Source: Cryptomeria japonica
Taxonomy: Eukaryota > Streptophyta > Pinopsida > Cupressales > Cupressaceae
Direction of reading: 5' to 3'
DNA: 64,000 nt
Assembly: GCF_030272615.1 (NCBI RefSeq)
Contig: NC_081410.1
Span: forward strand, 193,215,619 to 193,279,618
The notes below the pieces were generated by a model. The model worked only from the letters and a program-made list of their open reading frames with translations. It ran no database searches and was not told where the DNA came from. This document shows positions 35,351 to 48,819 of the stretch, piece after piece. Made by a program: the position numbers and the translations under genes. Each line of letters begins with the position of its first letter. Within the stretch, counting starts at the first letter, position 1.

Positions 35351-37674
35351 TGTAATGTCCACACCCTTTTCACATCATGGCAACCAAGTTCTACAATTTT
35401 GTGAAGTTTCTAGAGAGACAAAATTGTATCAAAAGATTTCAGATATGTTATCAATAGTATGAAATACGTTGAAGACAATCATCATGATTGGAAGTTTAGT
35501 CATCAAAGGTTCAAGAGCACCAATTATGATATCTGGAATTGAGAATCATATTCTGAAGGATGAGGTGCAAAGAACATATGGGATTAATGACGATCAGTAA
35601 TTCAAGGACAATATACTAAAGAGTCTATAAAAGATTATGATGGAGTGAGTAGATTGATTCATCCAAGCTATCAACAATTCTATGAGAGCCGTAACTACTA
35701 TTTTGGTATTCATTCAAGAAATTTGTATAGATGCTTTGGATACCCTCTTCTTGTGTTTGGATTACCTCTTCCTGCATCGTGCCAAGATTTAAAGGATCCC
35801 ATGAAACATGCTATTGATGTATGCTTTGCAGAAGTATATCGCAAAAGAAGTGGTACTGTGGGAGATGTGGAGTATACATCTTATGAAGAGATGAAGTATG
35901 CGATAAGGAAACTTGATGACTCGGAGTTCCGTAATCCTTTCTCTCGTTCATACATAAGGGTTAGAAAAGACAAGGTATCAAGCAGCTATTCCTGAAGTCA
36001 GAGTTGCAGTTATAGCTTATGTCCAAGCCATGATCATTACAGTCAAGGATGTCGTAGTCGCAATTATAGTAGAAATCGAACCTAGAGTTCTAACCAACAT
36101 TATCATGAGAAGACAAGTGCTTGATGCCAATTGTGTATAAGGCAACCAATATCACAAAAGTTACTTCAACAAAGCTTGTGATTGAAGAAGTAGAAGTGAA
36201 TAGGTGTGCGCTAAAATGAGATAACCATTTGAATAAAAAACAAATATTTGTCACTAAAGACAGTAGAGAAAATCCTCAATATCCATCAATGAAGACATAG
36301 AGCGGTAGTGAAGGTCCAAGTGTTTTAACACAATCTTAGTGCAAGATCTATCTTTCTCAACACCAACCTTGATACCTGTAAACAAGACAATATTGTAGAG
36401 AGGTTGATTAATATCATTAACAAAAGTTAAATAGAGTGATTGTTGATTATTAAATGACAGAGATTGCTACAACAAAGGAAACTATTATTAAAACAAACAA
36501 TAATCAAATTGTGGCTGACTTCTTAATTAAATTTCCACTCTTGGAAAGATGTCTCCATTTGAAAGACTCGTCTCTCTTCATGTAAATGATAGGAGTATAT
36601 AAAGGAATGCAAATTTGAAGTGAAAAGATAAATATAAATACACAAGCAGACGTATGAGAAGAGAGATTTGAAAAGAATATATTCAGATCTGAAGAAAACT
36701 GGAGATCATCAAAGACAGCACCCAGATTAGAACAGCAAAGGGTGTGACCTGTTTAATTAAGAAACATGATTTGTTTTCAAAGAAAATAAACAAAACTAAA
36801 GGATGCGATTTGTGTAGTGAAAGAGTATGATGTTTCAAAGTGAAAGAGGGTGTCCCTGGATATAATCATGTCTCTTTAGAAAGATATAAAGAAATCTTTA
36901 AGTGAGATAGGTGTATGGAGTATGGAAATAAAAGAACATATTTAAGGGAGTGGGTTGTAAGTGTATTAGAAGAAGATAGTTGGAATATATACACCAAGGA
37001 GATAAGGCATTATATAGAAGATTAATTCAGAAGTGTATATGATTTTGATGGGCAGATTATAAGGAAGAGATTGTGATCTCTTTGTATCAGACTTGTGACC
37101 AGATTTATAGTAGTTTCAAAGATGACATAAAGAACTTCATTGTGAAGGGAATCGTGTGGCAGACTTATAGTCACTTTATAGCATTTGAAGATCATGTTGA
37201 AAGAGAGAACTACAGCATAAGTTGTGAAGAACCTTTTTTATTATTACTCTAATCTGAAGGCTCAGTTGAGCAGCAGCAATTTATAGCAATGAGGCATATA
37301 TTTCAAGTATACAAATCAGAGGAAGCTATCAAGATAAGTTCTATCTTCCAAACTAGTCTTACAATCTTAAGTTAAATATTATAATGAAATGCATTCAGTT
37401 CTGATAAAATCATATTCATTATTTTTTTAACTGTCATTTTAATTTAGAATTGTTGTCTCAGGACTAAATTAGGTAAATCTAAAAAGGGGTACATTACATA
37501 TTTCCCATCCTTTGTAGGGTTGAGCATTAGGTTAGAGGTAGGGATTGGGGCTTAAATATAATATGTTGATCTTCCTAGTAAGAAGTATCATAAACCTTGC
37601 TTAGTTAATAGTAACCCTAACGCTAATTTGTTATAATTATAATTGTAGGACAAAAATTGGAAGGGGACATTACA
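35351..37674 (+). mobile_element. LTR-like unit with TGTAATGTCC...GGGGACATTACA ends
   Basis: The ends are inverted (TGTAATGTCCAC against the complement TGTAATGTCCCC), a form seen in long plant LTRs. Flanks CAAAA (35346-35350) and TAAAA (37675-37679) agree at four of five bases, a plausible aged target duplication. The unit is 2,324 bp. It carries the SR-protein fragment at about 35735-36115 and otherwise AT-rich noncoding DNA. No repeat of one end at the other is visible. It may be a solo LTR or a small non-autonomous element. Confidence 0.45.
35735..36115 (+). pseudogene. SR splicing factor fragment (SF2/SR34-like RRM2), intronless
   Basis: The reading around 35745-35990 follows the second RNA-recognition motif of plant SR34/SR30-type SR proteins. 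It shows [16 protein letters not shown] (family signature SWQDLKD, tryptophan changed to cysteine), [20 protein letters not shown], then DYxSYE-like [20 protein letters not shown] and SYIRVR. After a stop at about 35994, S/R/Y-rich residues continue (SRNYSRNR near 36060), as in the RS tail. No introns interrupt it although plant SR34 genes have several, so it is probably a captured cDNA piece. RRM1 is not present. Confidence 0.8.
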
Positions 37675-38990
37675 TAAAACCCAGAATATACCTACACAAA
37701 CAAGCTTGCTTCCACCAGAAATAACAGGGTTGAGTTGCCTTGAGTCGAAATGATGGATGGCATACATATATAAGCACATGAGTGCTTGAAAGAAAGCTTT
37801 TAATGTTTTTTCAACCCATTTTTGTCCATTCAATTGAATAAAGGAAGGCAAATTTTTTCAATGGCTTTGCCACTTAGAATATGCTCTTGGGATGAAATAT
37901 AAGTGGCACTGTTTTTATGAAAGTATGCATATGTTTAATTTGAACCTTAATTTGCCTTGGTTGGAGTTTCATAAGGTTTTTGACACTTCAATTATGCTGG
38001 GCGGAATTCTATTATGGCACTGCCACCTCACAATGATGCCTAGAATTTGGTCATTTATAATATGCCACCTCACAACGATCCATCATTTAATTGATGAGAG
38101 AACTTTGTAATACCTTTGCAAATGTCTCAACTTTGGATAGAACTTTCATTGGGTGCATCCACTTCCACTTTATTAGCTCATTTATGATCAATTCCCGGAA
38201 TGCTATACTAAGGACATTGTCACTTTTTGAGAGGGCATTGCCACTTGGTGCGCTGAATTCTTGGTTTATCACCCCTTAGCCTAGGCATGGATTTTAGATG
38301 TCATTGCCAAGTTTTAAGTGCTGAGGCAGAACTTATCAATGACTTAGCCACCTTGGCTGTGTTTTCATAATGCTTCTTCCTTCTTTTTGGCATATAATCA
38401 TGTCTCTATTACCCTCTTTTTATCACCTTTGTTGTAATTCATATATTGTCACCTTTCATGAACTGATGCCAAGATTGACTGGTTTTCTGCTGTTCTGCTT
38501 TTCCCCATCGGGTGTGCTTTCATGACTAAATTTCCACTTTTTATGGCTATTTCTACAGACTCTATCACCTCGTTTGTGCTCCATGTTTTGCCTTGTTAAG
38601 TTCTTCTCCTTAGGTGTGGATCTATGGTGTCTCTGCTAATTCTGTTGATTGCTTTCAAAGACAGAATTCACATGACCCGTTACCAATGTTCTTATGTCCT
38701 TGGTGAGATTTACCTAGGTCTTAATCCTATTTTCTGTTTTTACATGCTAATCCATCTTTTTGTCTTTGACCTATCCCCTAACATCATCTCTGTTTATTCC
38801 TTATTAGGTTTGAGGTAATCGACATCACCCTGCAAAACTGTTAGCAAACAGGACCATGATAGGACCAAATTTTATGTGGAATAACTTGAATGACAGAAGT
38901 TTACTTGGTCTTGATGCAAGCTTTTTTGGATTTAGTAACAATTCACTTGAGCAAATGTGTCTTGAAAACAGAGTTTTGTAGGGTTACCAA
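37675..38990. other. Unassigned DNA with recurring GCCAC phrases
   Basis: No gene is recognised. Short phrases like CATTGCCACTT recur between 37860 and 38330 (for example near 37868, 38020, 38065 and 38240), suggesting a degenerate repeat. Confidence 0.35.
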
Positions 38991-38991
38991 C

Positions 38992-39190
38992 AAGAGTTGG
39001 CAATTTTTTTGGATCAGCTACAAGAGGTATGCTAAATCTACTTTGCAGCAGTTCAGTATGCAGATTTGCAAAGGAGTGTTCCCATCCCTGTGGAAACAAT
39101 GCTTTCTGTAGCACAGTACCCTTCCACACTAGATGAGATAGAAGACACAAGCCACATCTTCTATGCAAGCGTTGTTCATAGCTTTATGTA
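38992..39190 (+). pseudogene. Older copia RT relic, left part
   Basis: The reading RYAKSTLQQFSMQICK resembles the end of a copia RT. After a frameshift near 39110 comes a stretch ending IFYASVVHSFMY at the Copia-3 insertion point. It continues at 50691 after Copia-3. The sequence is clearly different from the three copia elements above, so it is another lineage. Confidence 0.75.
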
Positions 39191-39985
39191 TGTAAAGTTA
39201 TTTCAATTTTAATTAAACAACAAGTTATGAACTATGAATGCTATATATGGATATGAGGAATTATGTCAATAATAATTCTGATTTTTATCTGCAGGTCTGA
39301 AGGAGAGAGATCATTTAATATTTTCTATATCTTCTCCAAATGAATTCAATTGGCATATATATTATTTAGGCAACCGGTCAATTGGTGTATTGACCAGTCA
39401 TGCCTTTTAGGCATGACCGATCAATGCACCCATTGATCGGTGCCTTTACAATTATACCATTAACACAATGCTGATTATCGGTTCAAAAACCCTGATAGCA
39501 TATTGTAATATCATAATATAATGACTAATCAATTTAATGAATCGGTTCATATAAACACCGATGATTCAAAGTGCACGATGAATATAATCCAACCGGTGCA
39601 TTTGTTAACCAATGTTAATGCCAAATGAAGCGGTCTATTCATTAAACCCGATAACAAATATGCTCGATATAATTAAGCCCAATAATAGATGTGAATCGGT
39701 GCCAATGTTTATGCATCCGATAGCAAGTATGTATCGGCGAATTTAACCCGATAACTTATAGCATTTAATATGCTATTGGGTTAATACCCCGATAGCATAT
39801 TAATGCCAATTAACAATTGACATTAATATGCTATCGGGTTGTTAGCCCGATAGCATAATGATAAGCAATGTTTGTACAATCCGATAATCATATGCAATAT
39901 AAATCAGACATGAAGCATGTAGATAAATAACAGAACAAGGAAGGTTAGGAAGATCTTATCTTGCATAAACTACCATGCATTAACA
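39191..39985 (-). repeat. Copia-3 3' LTR
   Basis: It reads TGTTAATGCATGGTAG on the minus strand. U3 is dense in CCGAT/ATCGG and contains large inverted repeats around ATGCTATCGGG (39760-39860). The hairpin lies at 39369-39444. Confidence 0.95.
39369..39444 (-). repeat. Long hairpin in U3 of Copia-3 3' LTR
   Basis: It has the same design as in Copia-1 and Copia-2 with different stem sequence and longer arms (GGCAACCGGTCAATTGG side), and a CTTTTAGG-type loop. A TATATATAT run lies on the expected side near 39355. Confidence 0.82.
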
Positions 39986-39995
39986 CTCCCTCTTA
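39986..39995 (-). other. Polypurine tract of Copia-3
   Basis: The plus strand shows CTCCCTCTTA, that is TAAGAGGGAG on the minus strand, next to the 3' LTR. Confidence 0.88.
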
Positions 39996-40129
39996 GCTTT
40001 GGAAGATAAGGCAACCTGCATCACATTTCCTTTTCATAACTAAGATAATGTCAATCAGCAAAAATCATTTATACATGAGAAGTACCATCAAGACATATGA
40101 TACAAAATAGAAGAACATCACTTGAGCAT

Positions 40130-40465
40130 GTGACATAAAGTATTATTTTAACATGTGATAAAAGTAAGAGAATCATCACCTGACCATGTGAGAAATCACC
40201 AAAACATGTGATCTGTAAGATTCATCAAGATATCACCTAACACATGATATCAGTATTGCCTAACATGCAATACTTAAGGATAAGTCTATGAGAAAGGTTA
40301 GTTTCTCATCATATCCAAGTTGTGATAAGTGCAATAACATTTATAAATGTTTATCACAACATAGTCATGGCACATCCATGACTTACTAGAGATCCAACAT
40401 GATCAATGGTTGAGATATCACCTACACGTGATATCAGTATTGCCTAACACGCAATACAAGGATAA
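40130..40465 (-). repeat. Stem-loop array of Copia-3
   Basis: Plus-strand readings GATATCACCTAACACATGATATC (in parts) and AGTATTGCCTAACATGCAATACT (in parts) near 40233-40275 are stems with the complementary loop CTAA. They occur again near 40415-40460 within a duplicated block, so Copia-3 has doubled part of the array. The loop reads TTAG on the element's sense strand. Confidence 0.75.
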
Positions 40466-40766
40466 CCATATGAGAAGTGTTTAAGTTCTCATCATATCCA
40501 AGTTGTGATAATGCAATAACATTTGTACAAATGTTGTATCACAACATAGTCATGGCACATCCATTACTTACCAGTGATCCAACATGATTACTGGTTTGAC
40601 TATCATAAGATCATCACCTTATGATGTCTACATACAAGTGTTCAGTATCTGAGAGATTGTCACCTCTTAGATATGAACACAGGTGGCAAGAAGCCAAGAG
40701 ATAGTCCAAAAAGAAGTTTGCACCTTAAACATCTTAAATATATGTAAGTATAGATTACAAAGCAGA

Positions 40767-43700
40767 TTACCTTTCTATCATACCTAAACCCTTTCTGAAG
40801 TGATCAACCTTCACTCTGGAAAGTGATTTGGTCAGAATATCTGCAGTCTGATCTCCTGTACACACATATTCTAACTTTATCACATTCCTGTCAACCATAT
40901 CTCGTACATAGTGATATGGAATCTCAATATGTTTGGACCTGTCATGAAATACTGGATTTATAGAGAGTTTTATACAGCTTTGATTATCACACTGAATGAC
41001 TGTAGGTTTCATAGGTTCTCCAAATAATCCCATGAGCAATTTCCTTAGCCATACTGCTTCTCGGGCAGCCATTGAAGCTGCAATATATTCAGCCTCTGTG
41101 GAACTCTGAGCTACTGAAGATTGTTTTCTGTTGATCCAAGATATCATGGCTGACCCTAAACTGAAGCAGCACCCTGAAGTGCTCTTTTTGTCAGTCACAC
41201 TGCCAGCCCAATCTGAATCTGTAAATCCATGTAGATCTATGCCAACCTTTTCATATTTAAGACCAAGCTTTAGGGTACCTGTAGATATCTCATTATATGC
41301 TTTACTGCAACCAGGTGTATCTCCTTAGGTTCACACATGAACTGACTTAAGGCATTAACAACATAGCAGATATTTGGCCTTGTATTTACTAGATACATCA
41401 GGGACCCAATCATCTGCCTGTATTGAGTGGGGTCAGTAGGTCTTGATTCTGCTGCTGCTTCTTTAAGTTTATGGAAGTTGGTTTCCATAGGAGAGGTCAT
41501 GGGTCTGCAATTTAGCATTCCAAATCTTGTCAATATGTCCAAGGTGTACTTCCCTTGGTTCAGTACAATATTATCAGAATTCTGCCATACTTCCAATCCT
41601 AGGAAGTAATGAAGAAGCCCAAAGTCTTTCATATCAAATTCTATGGATAGATCTTTCTTGCATTGATCTATTAGGTGATCATCTCCTGTAATTAATAAGT
41701 CATCAACATATAAAATTAATATTAACATATCACCTTTATTTCTTTTGAGGTAGAGATTAGGATTTGCATCATTCTTAGAGAAACCCAGCTTTGAGAGATA
41801 GGTGTCAATTCTTTCATACCAAACTCTGGGAGCCTGTTTGAGCCCATAAAGAGTTTTTTTGAGTCTACACACATGAGACTTTGCATCATGAATTTCAAAC
41901 CCTTCAAGTTGCTCTAAGTAGACTTCTTCCACGATCTCACCATTTAGGAATGTTGTCTTAACATCCATCTGATGTACCTTCCACCCCTTTGCTGCTGCAA
42001 TGGCTAGGACAGCTCTTACTGATGTGTACCTGGCAACAGGTGCAAATGTTTCTTCGTAATCTATTCCTTCCTTCTGTGAGAACCCTCTAGCTACAAATCT
42101 GGCCTTGTGTTTTTCAATACTGCCATCTGCAACATGCTTGATTTTAAACAACCATTTAGAAGACACGACAGACTTCTTGGTTGGCCTAGGAACAATCTCC
42201 CAAACATCATTCTTCATAATGGACTGATATTCTTCAGTCATGGCATCTATCCATACTTGATGTTTGAGTGCATCTGAAACATTGTTAGGTTCAGCTTTAG
42301 AGAGATCATTCATAAGTGCAACATAGTTGATGAATTTATTAGGCCTCTTGTTTTCCCTGAAGGTTCCTGAAGGAGCAGCGAACTTCTGAGCTTCTGCTAT
42401 AGTTTTGGTGGCCCATAGTGGTCTTTTCTTGCGATTATCTATAGGTGGGTCTTGTGTTTCACTTATAGTTTCCTCAAGATACTCCCTTTGAAGCTCAGGA
42501 GTAGGTTCTTCTTTTAGGTTAGGAGTAGGATTATGAATTTCAGGTTCTATTGTATTTTGGGCCCTTTTGAAGGCTAAATCTTCTTTGAAGATTACATCCC
42601 TTCTGAGTTCAATATTTCTCTGCCCTTGTACATAGATTCTGTAGGCTTTAGAAGTTTCACTGTATCCTACAAGTTTCCCCTTTTTCCAGAGGGTTCTAGT
42701 TTTAGTCTTTTCTCTTTAGGTACATGAATATAGACCTGACACCCAAATATCCTAAGATGGCTGATATCTGGTTTTGTCTTGGTAAAGACTTCCTCAGGAG
42801 TTTTATCTTCAAGGTGTGAATGAGGACATCTATTTTGTATGTACACAGCAGTGTTAGTTGCTTCTACCCAAAGGTTCAAGTTTAGATTTTGATCTAGTAT
42901 CATGGCTTTGGCAGCTTCTACTATGGTCCTATTTTTCCTTTCAGCTACTCCATTTTGTTGTGGATTATAAGGTATTGTCAACTCCCTCTTAATCCCAGAA
43001 TTTTTACAAAAGTCTTTAAATAGTCCTGATGTGTATTCCCCCCCATTGTCAGTTCTTAAGGTTTTAATTTTGTTTTCAGAGAGATTTTCTGTTAATGTTT
43101 TAAACTCTTTAAACCTACTTAGGATCTCTTCTGATTCTTTACATTTCAGAAAGTAGATCCACGTCTTCCTAGAGTAGTCATCAACAAAAATTACATAGTA
43201 CAAAAATCCCCCTAGCGAGGGTACGGACATAGGTCCACATACATCAAAATGAATTAACTCCAAAACTTTGCTAGTTTTCCTAGTACTATTCTAAAATGCA
43301 TTTTTGGTATTTTTACCTAAGGCACACCCTTTGCATGCCTCTGAATGATATTGCTTCAACTTAGGTAGACTTGTGACAAGGTTTCCCATGGTTGACAAAG
43401 CTCTATAATTCAGATGGCCTAATCTCCTGTGCCATACTTCATTTGCATTAGTTGCTTCATGGATCAATGCTAGATTGGGCTCTGTACATAGCTCATACAA
43501 ATAGCCTTGTCTTCGACCAATGACCTTAGCGTCTTTGATGGAGGATCTCTTTGGCCAAGCCAACACCTTGTTTTCCATGAAGATCACTCTGTATCTTTGA
43601 TCTTCTAGTGCTGATATGGAGATTAGATTTCTTTTGATGCCTGGAACATATAGTACTTCTTCAAGTCCTAGTGACATTCCTGTCTTCAGTTTGATGGTGC

Positions 43701-44436
43701 AGGTTCCAATTCCTCTGACTGGATGTGAAGAATCGTCTCCGATGGTTACTTCCTCATCATCTTTCTCTATCATGGAGTCTAGTATTTCTCTAAAGCCGGT
43801 GATGTGTCTGGATGAACCACTGTCGATCACCCATGAGTTAGATTTGTTTGAAGCATGGCTTGTAAGTGTTGAGTAGAGGACATAGTTCTCAGAGTCATTT
43901 TCTCTTCTAGATTTCCTCACTTTTGCAAATGTGGCTTGCTTCCCTTTCTCCGGACAGTTTGCAACATAGTGTCTGAATTTGTCACACCTATAACATTGAA
44001 CATGTGATAGGTCTTTCTTAGAAGTGTTCTTGCCTTGTTTAGCTTTTCTTTTCCTGAATTGCTTCTTTTTGTGCTTCTTATTGATGTTTGTATTTAGGAC
44101 TTGCAAGTCTTCATCTATATTCTTCTGTTTTATTCCTACCTTGTTCAATCGGGATTCTTCTTGTAGACAGTCATCTCTTAGTCTTTCAAACTTAGGATAT
44201 TTGGACCTAGCACTGATGCCTTGGACGAATGTGTTCCATCCACTAGGCAATCAATCTAGAGCAATGAGTGTTAACTCTTTGCTTTGGATGTCGTATCCAA
44301 GGGAAGCTAGGTCATCTCTTAGGCTTGATATCCTCATGAAGTAGGAGTTAATTGTCTCCCCTTTGTTCATACTGATATGGTTGATCTCTCGTTTTAATGC
44401 CAGAGTACGACTTACATTTGATATCTCAAATGTCCT
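40767..44436 (-). pseudogene. Copia-3 gag-pol, main part, lightly damaged
   Basis: Order on the minus strand: rest of gag (FEISNVSRTLALKREINH), CCHC knuckle (CYRCDKFRHYVANC), protease (IDSGSSRH), pre-integrase (VWHRRLGHL), integrase (DNGGEYTSGLFKDF, PYNPQQNG), RT (YVDDLLITGDDHLI) and RNase H (SSTEAEYIAAS). Breaks: a TGA near 44250 where relatives have glycine, a TAG at 43291-43293 before the integrase segment, a frameshift near 42667, one or more breaks upstream of 42313, and a frameshift near 41270. Domains are otherwise full length. Not functional as it stands, and gag is split by the insertion at 44437. Confidence 0.93.
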
Positions 44437-46181
44437 TGTTACCTATTTTTCGCTCCTGGCTGAAAAATAGGTTGAGAAATGCTAGCATGAACAAAAGAAA
44501 GCTAGTGTATACTTATTCTCTATTTTTGTGTTTTAAAGATGGTGTTTCTAAGTACTTCTATTCTGTAACAACAAAGAGAGAAACATCTCATTGCAAGAGA
44601 AAAGTATTTTATTCATATTCAAAATTGCGTCCCACACAAAGAGCCGTGGGACTAGCTACGTGCATCCAGTGCAGAAAGGAAATATACATATATGCATGCA
44701 CAAGTACAAAGGAAAAAATGAGGAAAAGGCATGTCGAGAATGGAACCAGTCATTGCCTGAATGACTGGAACAGTTGAGGTACGCTCGTCGTCGCCTTTGT
44801 CTTGCTGCTCCCCCCTGGTCCGTTGAGGCTTTCTTTCTGATATCTGCAAGAGGTTGAAACAAACAATGTGTTAGAACATTTTGTTCTAAGCAATAGCTGG
44901 CTGCATTTCTGACATATGTACTAATGCACGCATATATATATATGATCCCTACATACATCGAATGCATATAGCTCGCATCACAAAGGAATCTCCAAAAGGC
45001 AAAGATCAGATCAAAGGAAAGTCACCATGAATATGCATTTTGCTAACAGGTTTGTTTCATGTGCAGGAAAAGGAAAAAGAACAGCTTGCTGGTTATGAAA
45101 TTCACTAAGATGAGTGGAGATGAATGCGGCTCCCACAAGGGTTGAGCCCAGCTCATGTGGAGAATGGCAAGGTTTCATACAATCAGATCAACAAGACGAC
45201 ATTTTATGCATCAAGCCTAAAAGATTCTTATGATAAGCTGGAAAAGGCGTGATTGATCAGACATTTCAACAAATTCAAGACAGCTGCGTCCTTGGAAATA
45301 ATATGCAGATTTTAAGAGAATAATGTTTAAATGGCAGCTACAGTTTTCATAAAATATCTAATTTTAATGCACAACATTGAATGGCAGATAACAAAGGGAT
45401 GGTTTCTAGTGTTTGTTTTTCACCATTTTCAGTCCAAACAGTCATTCAAGGATGCACACAGCAGTAAAGTTATCAAAGAAGAGACACCAGAAGTCTGATT
45501 CAGACAACCCAGAGAAGCTAGGCAAGGCAGGCCTCCAAACAGTGAAATGGAGAAGTTGCACAATTACTCAGGTATGAGTGAGAAGCATCTCCAAGACAGA
45601 CTAATCATGAAGATAATTGAAAAATGGAGTCGGATATGAGAGCAAGAATAGGGAATGAGGAGTCATTAGAAAAAGAAAAAGCACAAGGATTGAATCATAT
45701 GACATACCTAAAATTATGCAGACTTTTTGGATGAATAACTAAAAGTGGATCTTAATGTGATCTTCCTGGCACGTATGATCAGTGAGCTGTCAAAAAGCTA
45801 GAATATAATCAAATCAAGATGGGCACAAGAAAGATTACAAACAGGATATGTTATAGCTTTATCAGAGTAAGGAAGCTTCGAACTCAATACAAACATGGCT
45901 CACGGGGAAAGGAATAAATCATTGGGTGGTGAGCTATTATGAGGAAGATCTGGAAGGTTATGAAGGCACGGCTTTTTCGATCAAGGGATCTTAGCATTGG
46001 GATCAGTTGCTGGCTTGGTAACCATTCAAAGCAGGGTTCAAAATCTAGATAGAGATTTGCTTGGTTAGTAACATCAAAATGGATGAGGCCTTTGTACAAG
46101 ATGGTTACTATTTAAGACTTTGGATTGCCTTTTTGAAGGCGGTTTAGAAGGTAACATCAGTAAACTCCAGCCAAGAATAGT

Positions 46182-46772
46182 ATGAGGGAGAAACAAACAG
46201 GATGTGTCTTGGAACGTGCAGAGGAAGGAGCATATGGTAAAAATGAAAACATCCATACTCTATCGGAATTGGATAAAAAGGCATGGTATGATGCAAAAAT
46301 CATAAGTAGTGACAAGAAACCACATCATGATGGCTGTGACTGTAAGTTCTATGTGAAATTTTATCGGGCTAATAAGGAGGATGTGCTTGATCTTGAGCAT
46401 CGGCCACTATTTGGAAGCAGAAAAAGAAAAGTAGGGATTGAAAGCATTGCAATTCTGCAAGCACCTTGCCAGCTAGAAGGGAAGCCCTCTATAATCAACA
46501 AACCTGTAGAGACATGCATTGAAGATTCTTCAACAATACGTGTCCCAGCAGTTGCTAGCAGATCTATGAAATTACATATTGAAGAACTCATTTCCTTTTC
46601 TGTTAGGCAAGGAGTTGTTCTTGAAATCAGTTTAAAACTGCTTGAGGAAAGTGATCTTAATGATCCACATGAAGATGATGCACTTGGCCTCAGGGATAGT
46701 GGTGACCAAGTTAACTTGTTTCATTCTAAATTCCAGTTGGTAGAAATTGCCCATTTAGACTGCAGAGTATGA
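46182..46772 (+). pseudogene. CLASSY (CLSY)-like N-terminal fragment inside the insertion
   Basis: The 196-codon ORF includes KAWYDAKIISSDKKPHHDGC, then CKFYVKFY, and GIESIAILQAP after a basic SRKRKVG. This matches the N-terminal region of plant CLASSY proteins (pattern WVDARxxSxxRKPHExxCxCxF.V and G.xxIAILQK). CLSY proteins are SNF2-like remodellers that recruit Pol IV in RNA-directed DNA methylation. No helicase domain is present, and the part after about residue 110 is diverged. The ATG may not be native: related residues could extend upstream but a stop lies seven codons before it. Assigned from memory of the family; a captured, probably non-functional piece. Confidence 0.6.
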
Positions 46773-48810
46773 GTTGCAATGAAGCATACAGTGTGGTACT
46801 ACAAAATGATGAAGCGGATGTTGTGACTGCAAGGGGAAGAAAGAACCAGCAGTGCAAATTTTGAAAAAGGTAGCTGAGAGAGTAGTTCCTAAGGTTTGCA
46901 GTTGTGAGTAGCTGTAAATTGCGGCTTCAATCACTGTTGATGCAATGATTGTTTAACACTTTCACTGGAAGAGCAACAGGTGCTTATATATCAGCTGTAG
47001 GAGGTGTCAAAATACAACTGCAATCCAACCAACCGATTGGCAGCAGTTACATTCTTTTTTGCTGTATTCATTTCATCTTTAGCATGTTCCCATTTCACAT
47101 TCTCAGGAAGGTAGGGAGACAAAGGTTTCACCTATTACATATAAAAGATCTTGTAGAGCATGGAAGCTCATGGAATCAGAAATATTCATCTCTGCAATGA
47201 GTAGTTATAATTTGTACACTGGAAAAGAACCCTTTGTTAATTATATTGCTGAATTTGTTTACAAAGTGAACAGTTTTCCCCAAAAATATGTGCTCAGGAA
47301 GCATCACAGGCATCTGACTTATTAGCAGAGAGTGTTATTATAATTAAGAATAGCATACAGAGTTGCACAATTACTCAGAAAAATGGAAAACACTGCAGTT
47401 CGAACTATTATTCTCATAAGTATGATAGAAAAAGGAAAGATAATTTTGCAGTGCTGTGTTAATAGCTTACAGGAAGTGCAACAGATTGCATAAATGAATT
47501 TTTTACAAAAAAATGCAAGCAAATGCCGAGCAGGTTCGAATGCCATGAAATATTTCAGAAAGACACAGAGAGAAAAGCCATGCATACTTCAAAAAAAAAA
47601 AAAGCATTTTTCCTTCCAGAATCGGTAGAGAATGGCGGACCTGTGCAGAATAATGGATGCAAAGTGGAAGGATCGCGCCCAGCAAGGAAGGAGTCACTTC
47701 GAACACCCAGAAAGTACCCAGAAACGCAACGGATTTCCACAGCGGCTCCAAAAAATGAGCCCGAAGCTAGCAAAAAACGCAGACAAAGAGCAGGCCGTAA
47801 GGAGAAACAGAGGCCCAGCGCTCAAAAATGCGCCCAGAACTGAAGAGTGTGTGACTTTTTTTTCTTCGAACCCTAAGCGGCGCCCAGAGGGATGCAGAGC
47901 CGGTTTCCAGAATTATCGAAAGACAAAAGTGAAGAGGCAAAATGAGCTTTTAGGGTTATTGTTTCCCTAAAATATCTTCATAAAAAATCGCCTATGTTTC
48001 CTTCGCTTTCTTTCTCCTCTCTTCTATGCCACGTTAATTGTTGGAAGCCACATGGCAAGGTTCGCATATGCCTCCAAGTGATTTTAATCACTTTAAACAT
48101 TTTGTAACATCTTTTGCTTCCTAAGTGATCTTCTATCACTTAGTCCCCCTTGCAATTTGCTTAGCAAGCATTTTTTGAAAAAACTCAAAAATACGCCCTC
48201 AAAGATGTAAACAAATGTTTTTTAAAGTTTTTCTTTTTATTAAAAAATTTATTATTTTTTGATCAAACATAGGTTTGATTTTATTTTATTTTATATTTAA
48301 AAAATAATAAAATATAATAAAGAATTCTATTTACTAAAGTGTAAATCAAACACTTTTATTAAATATATTTTTTATTACATTTTATTATTTAATAAATAAA
48401 AATAATAAAATTGTGTTATTAAAGTGATTTATTTATTTTGTCACTTTAAATAAAACAATTCTATTATTTTTATATTATTAAAACTTTTAAATATAAATGA
48501 AAATAAAGTCAAACAAATGTCTGACCAGATAATAATAAATCTTTTTTTGAAAAATCACTTTATTAGATATTTTGTTTGGGCAAAGGGAGGGATATTTTTG
48601 CATTTATGAGGGCTTGCAGGCCTGTCAGGGGCATTTCAGGGTCATTTATGTTGCATTTATGAGGTTTTATGGTTGCAGAATGGATGACTTAGCCTTTTGG
48701 CTCAGGTTTATCCCTTTTGAGATTTTTTTGAGGCCCAAAAAGTAGGGTTTTTGAGTTTGCTCGACCAAAAATGAGGAGGTGGAGTCTTCTTGATAACTTT
48801 GGAAACAGGC

Positions 48811-48819
48811 ATATATACT
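48811..48819 (+). promoter_or_regulatory. TATA-like box near the 3' end of the 5.1-kb insertion
   Basis: ATATATACT is followed about 30 bases later by a leader-like CTTCATTTTTGTAAGGGTTC stretch. Its distance to the end (about 715 bases) parallels that in family B (about 840) and the 53445 unit (about 710). Confidence 0.4.

Noticed and set aside
40130-40465. CRISPR-like regularly spaced repeats
   Set aside because: The units are imperfect stem-loops in a copia 3' untranslated region of a plant genome, with unequal spacing and related, not unique, spacers.
46949-47200. Continuation of the CLASSY-like gene
   Set aside because: I see no residues matching CLSY after about 46772.
47523-47970. Overlapping charged ORFs of 106 and 112 codons
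   Set aside because: Frames overlap, no domain is seen, and the composition (GCGCCCAG phrases, A-rich) suggests noncoding LTR-like DNA.
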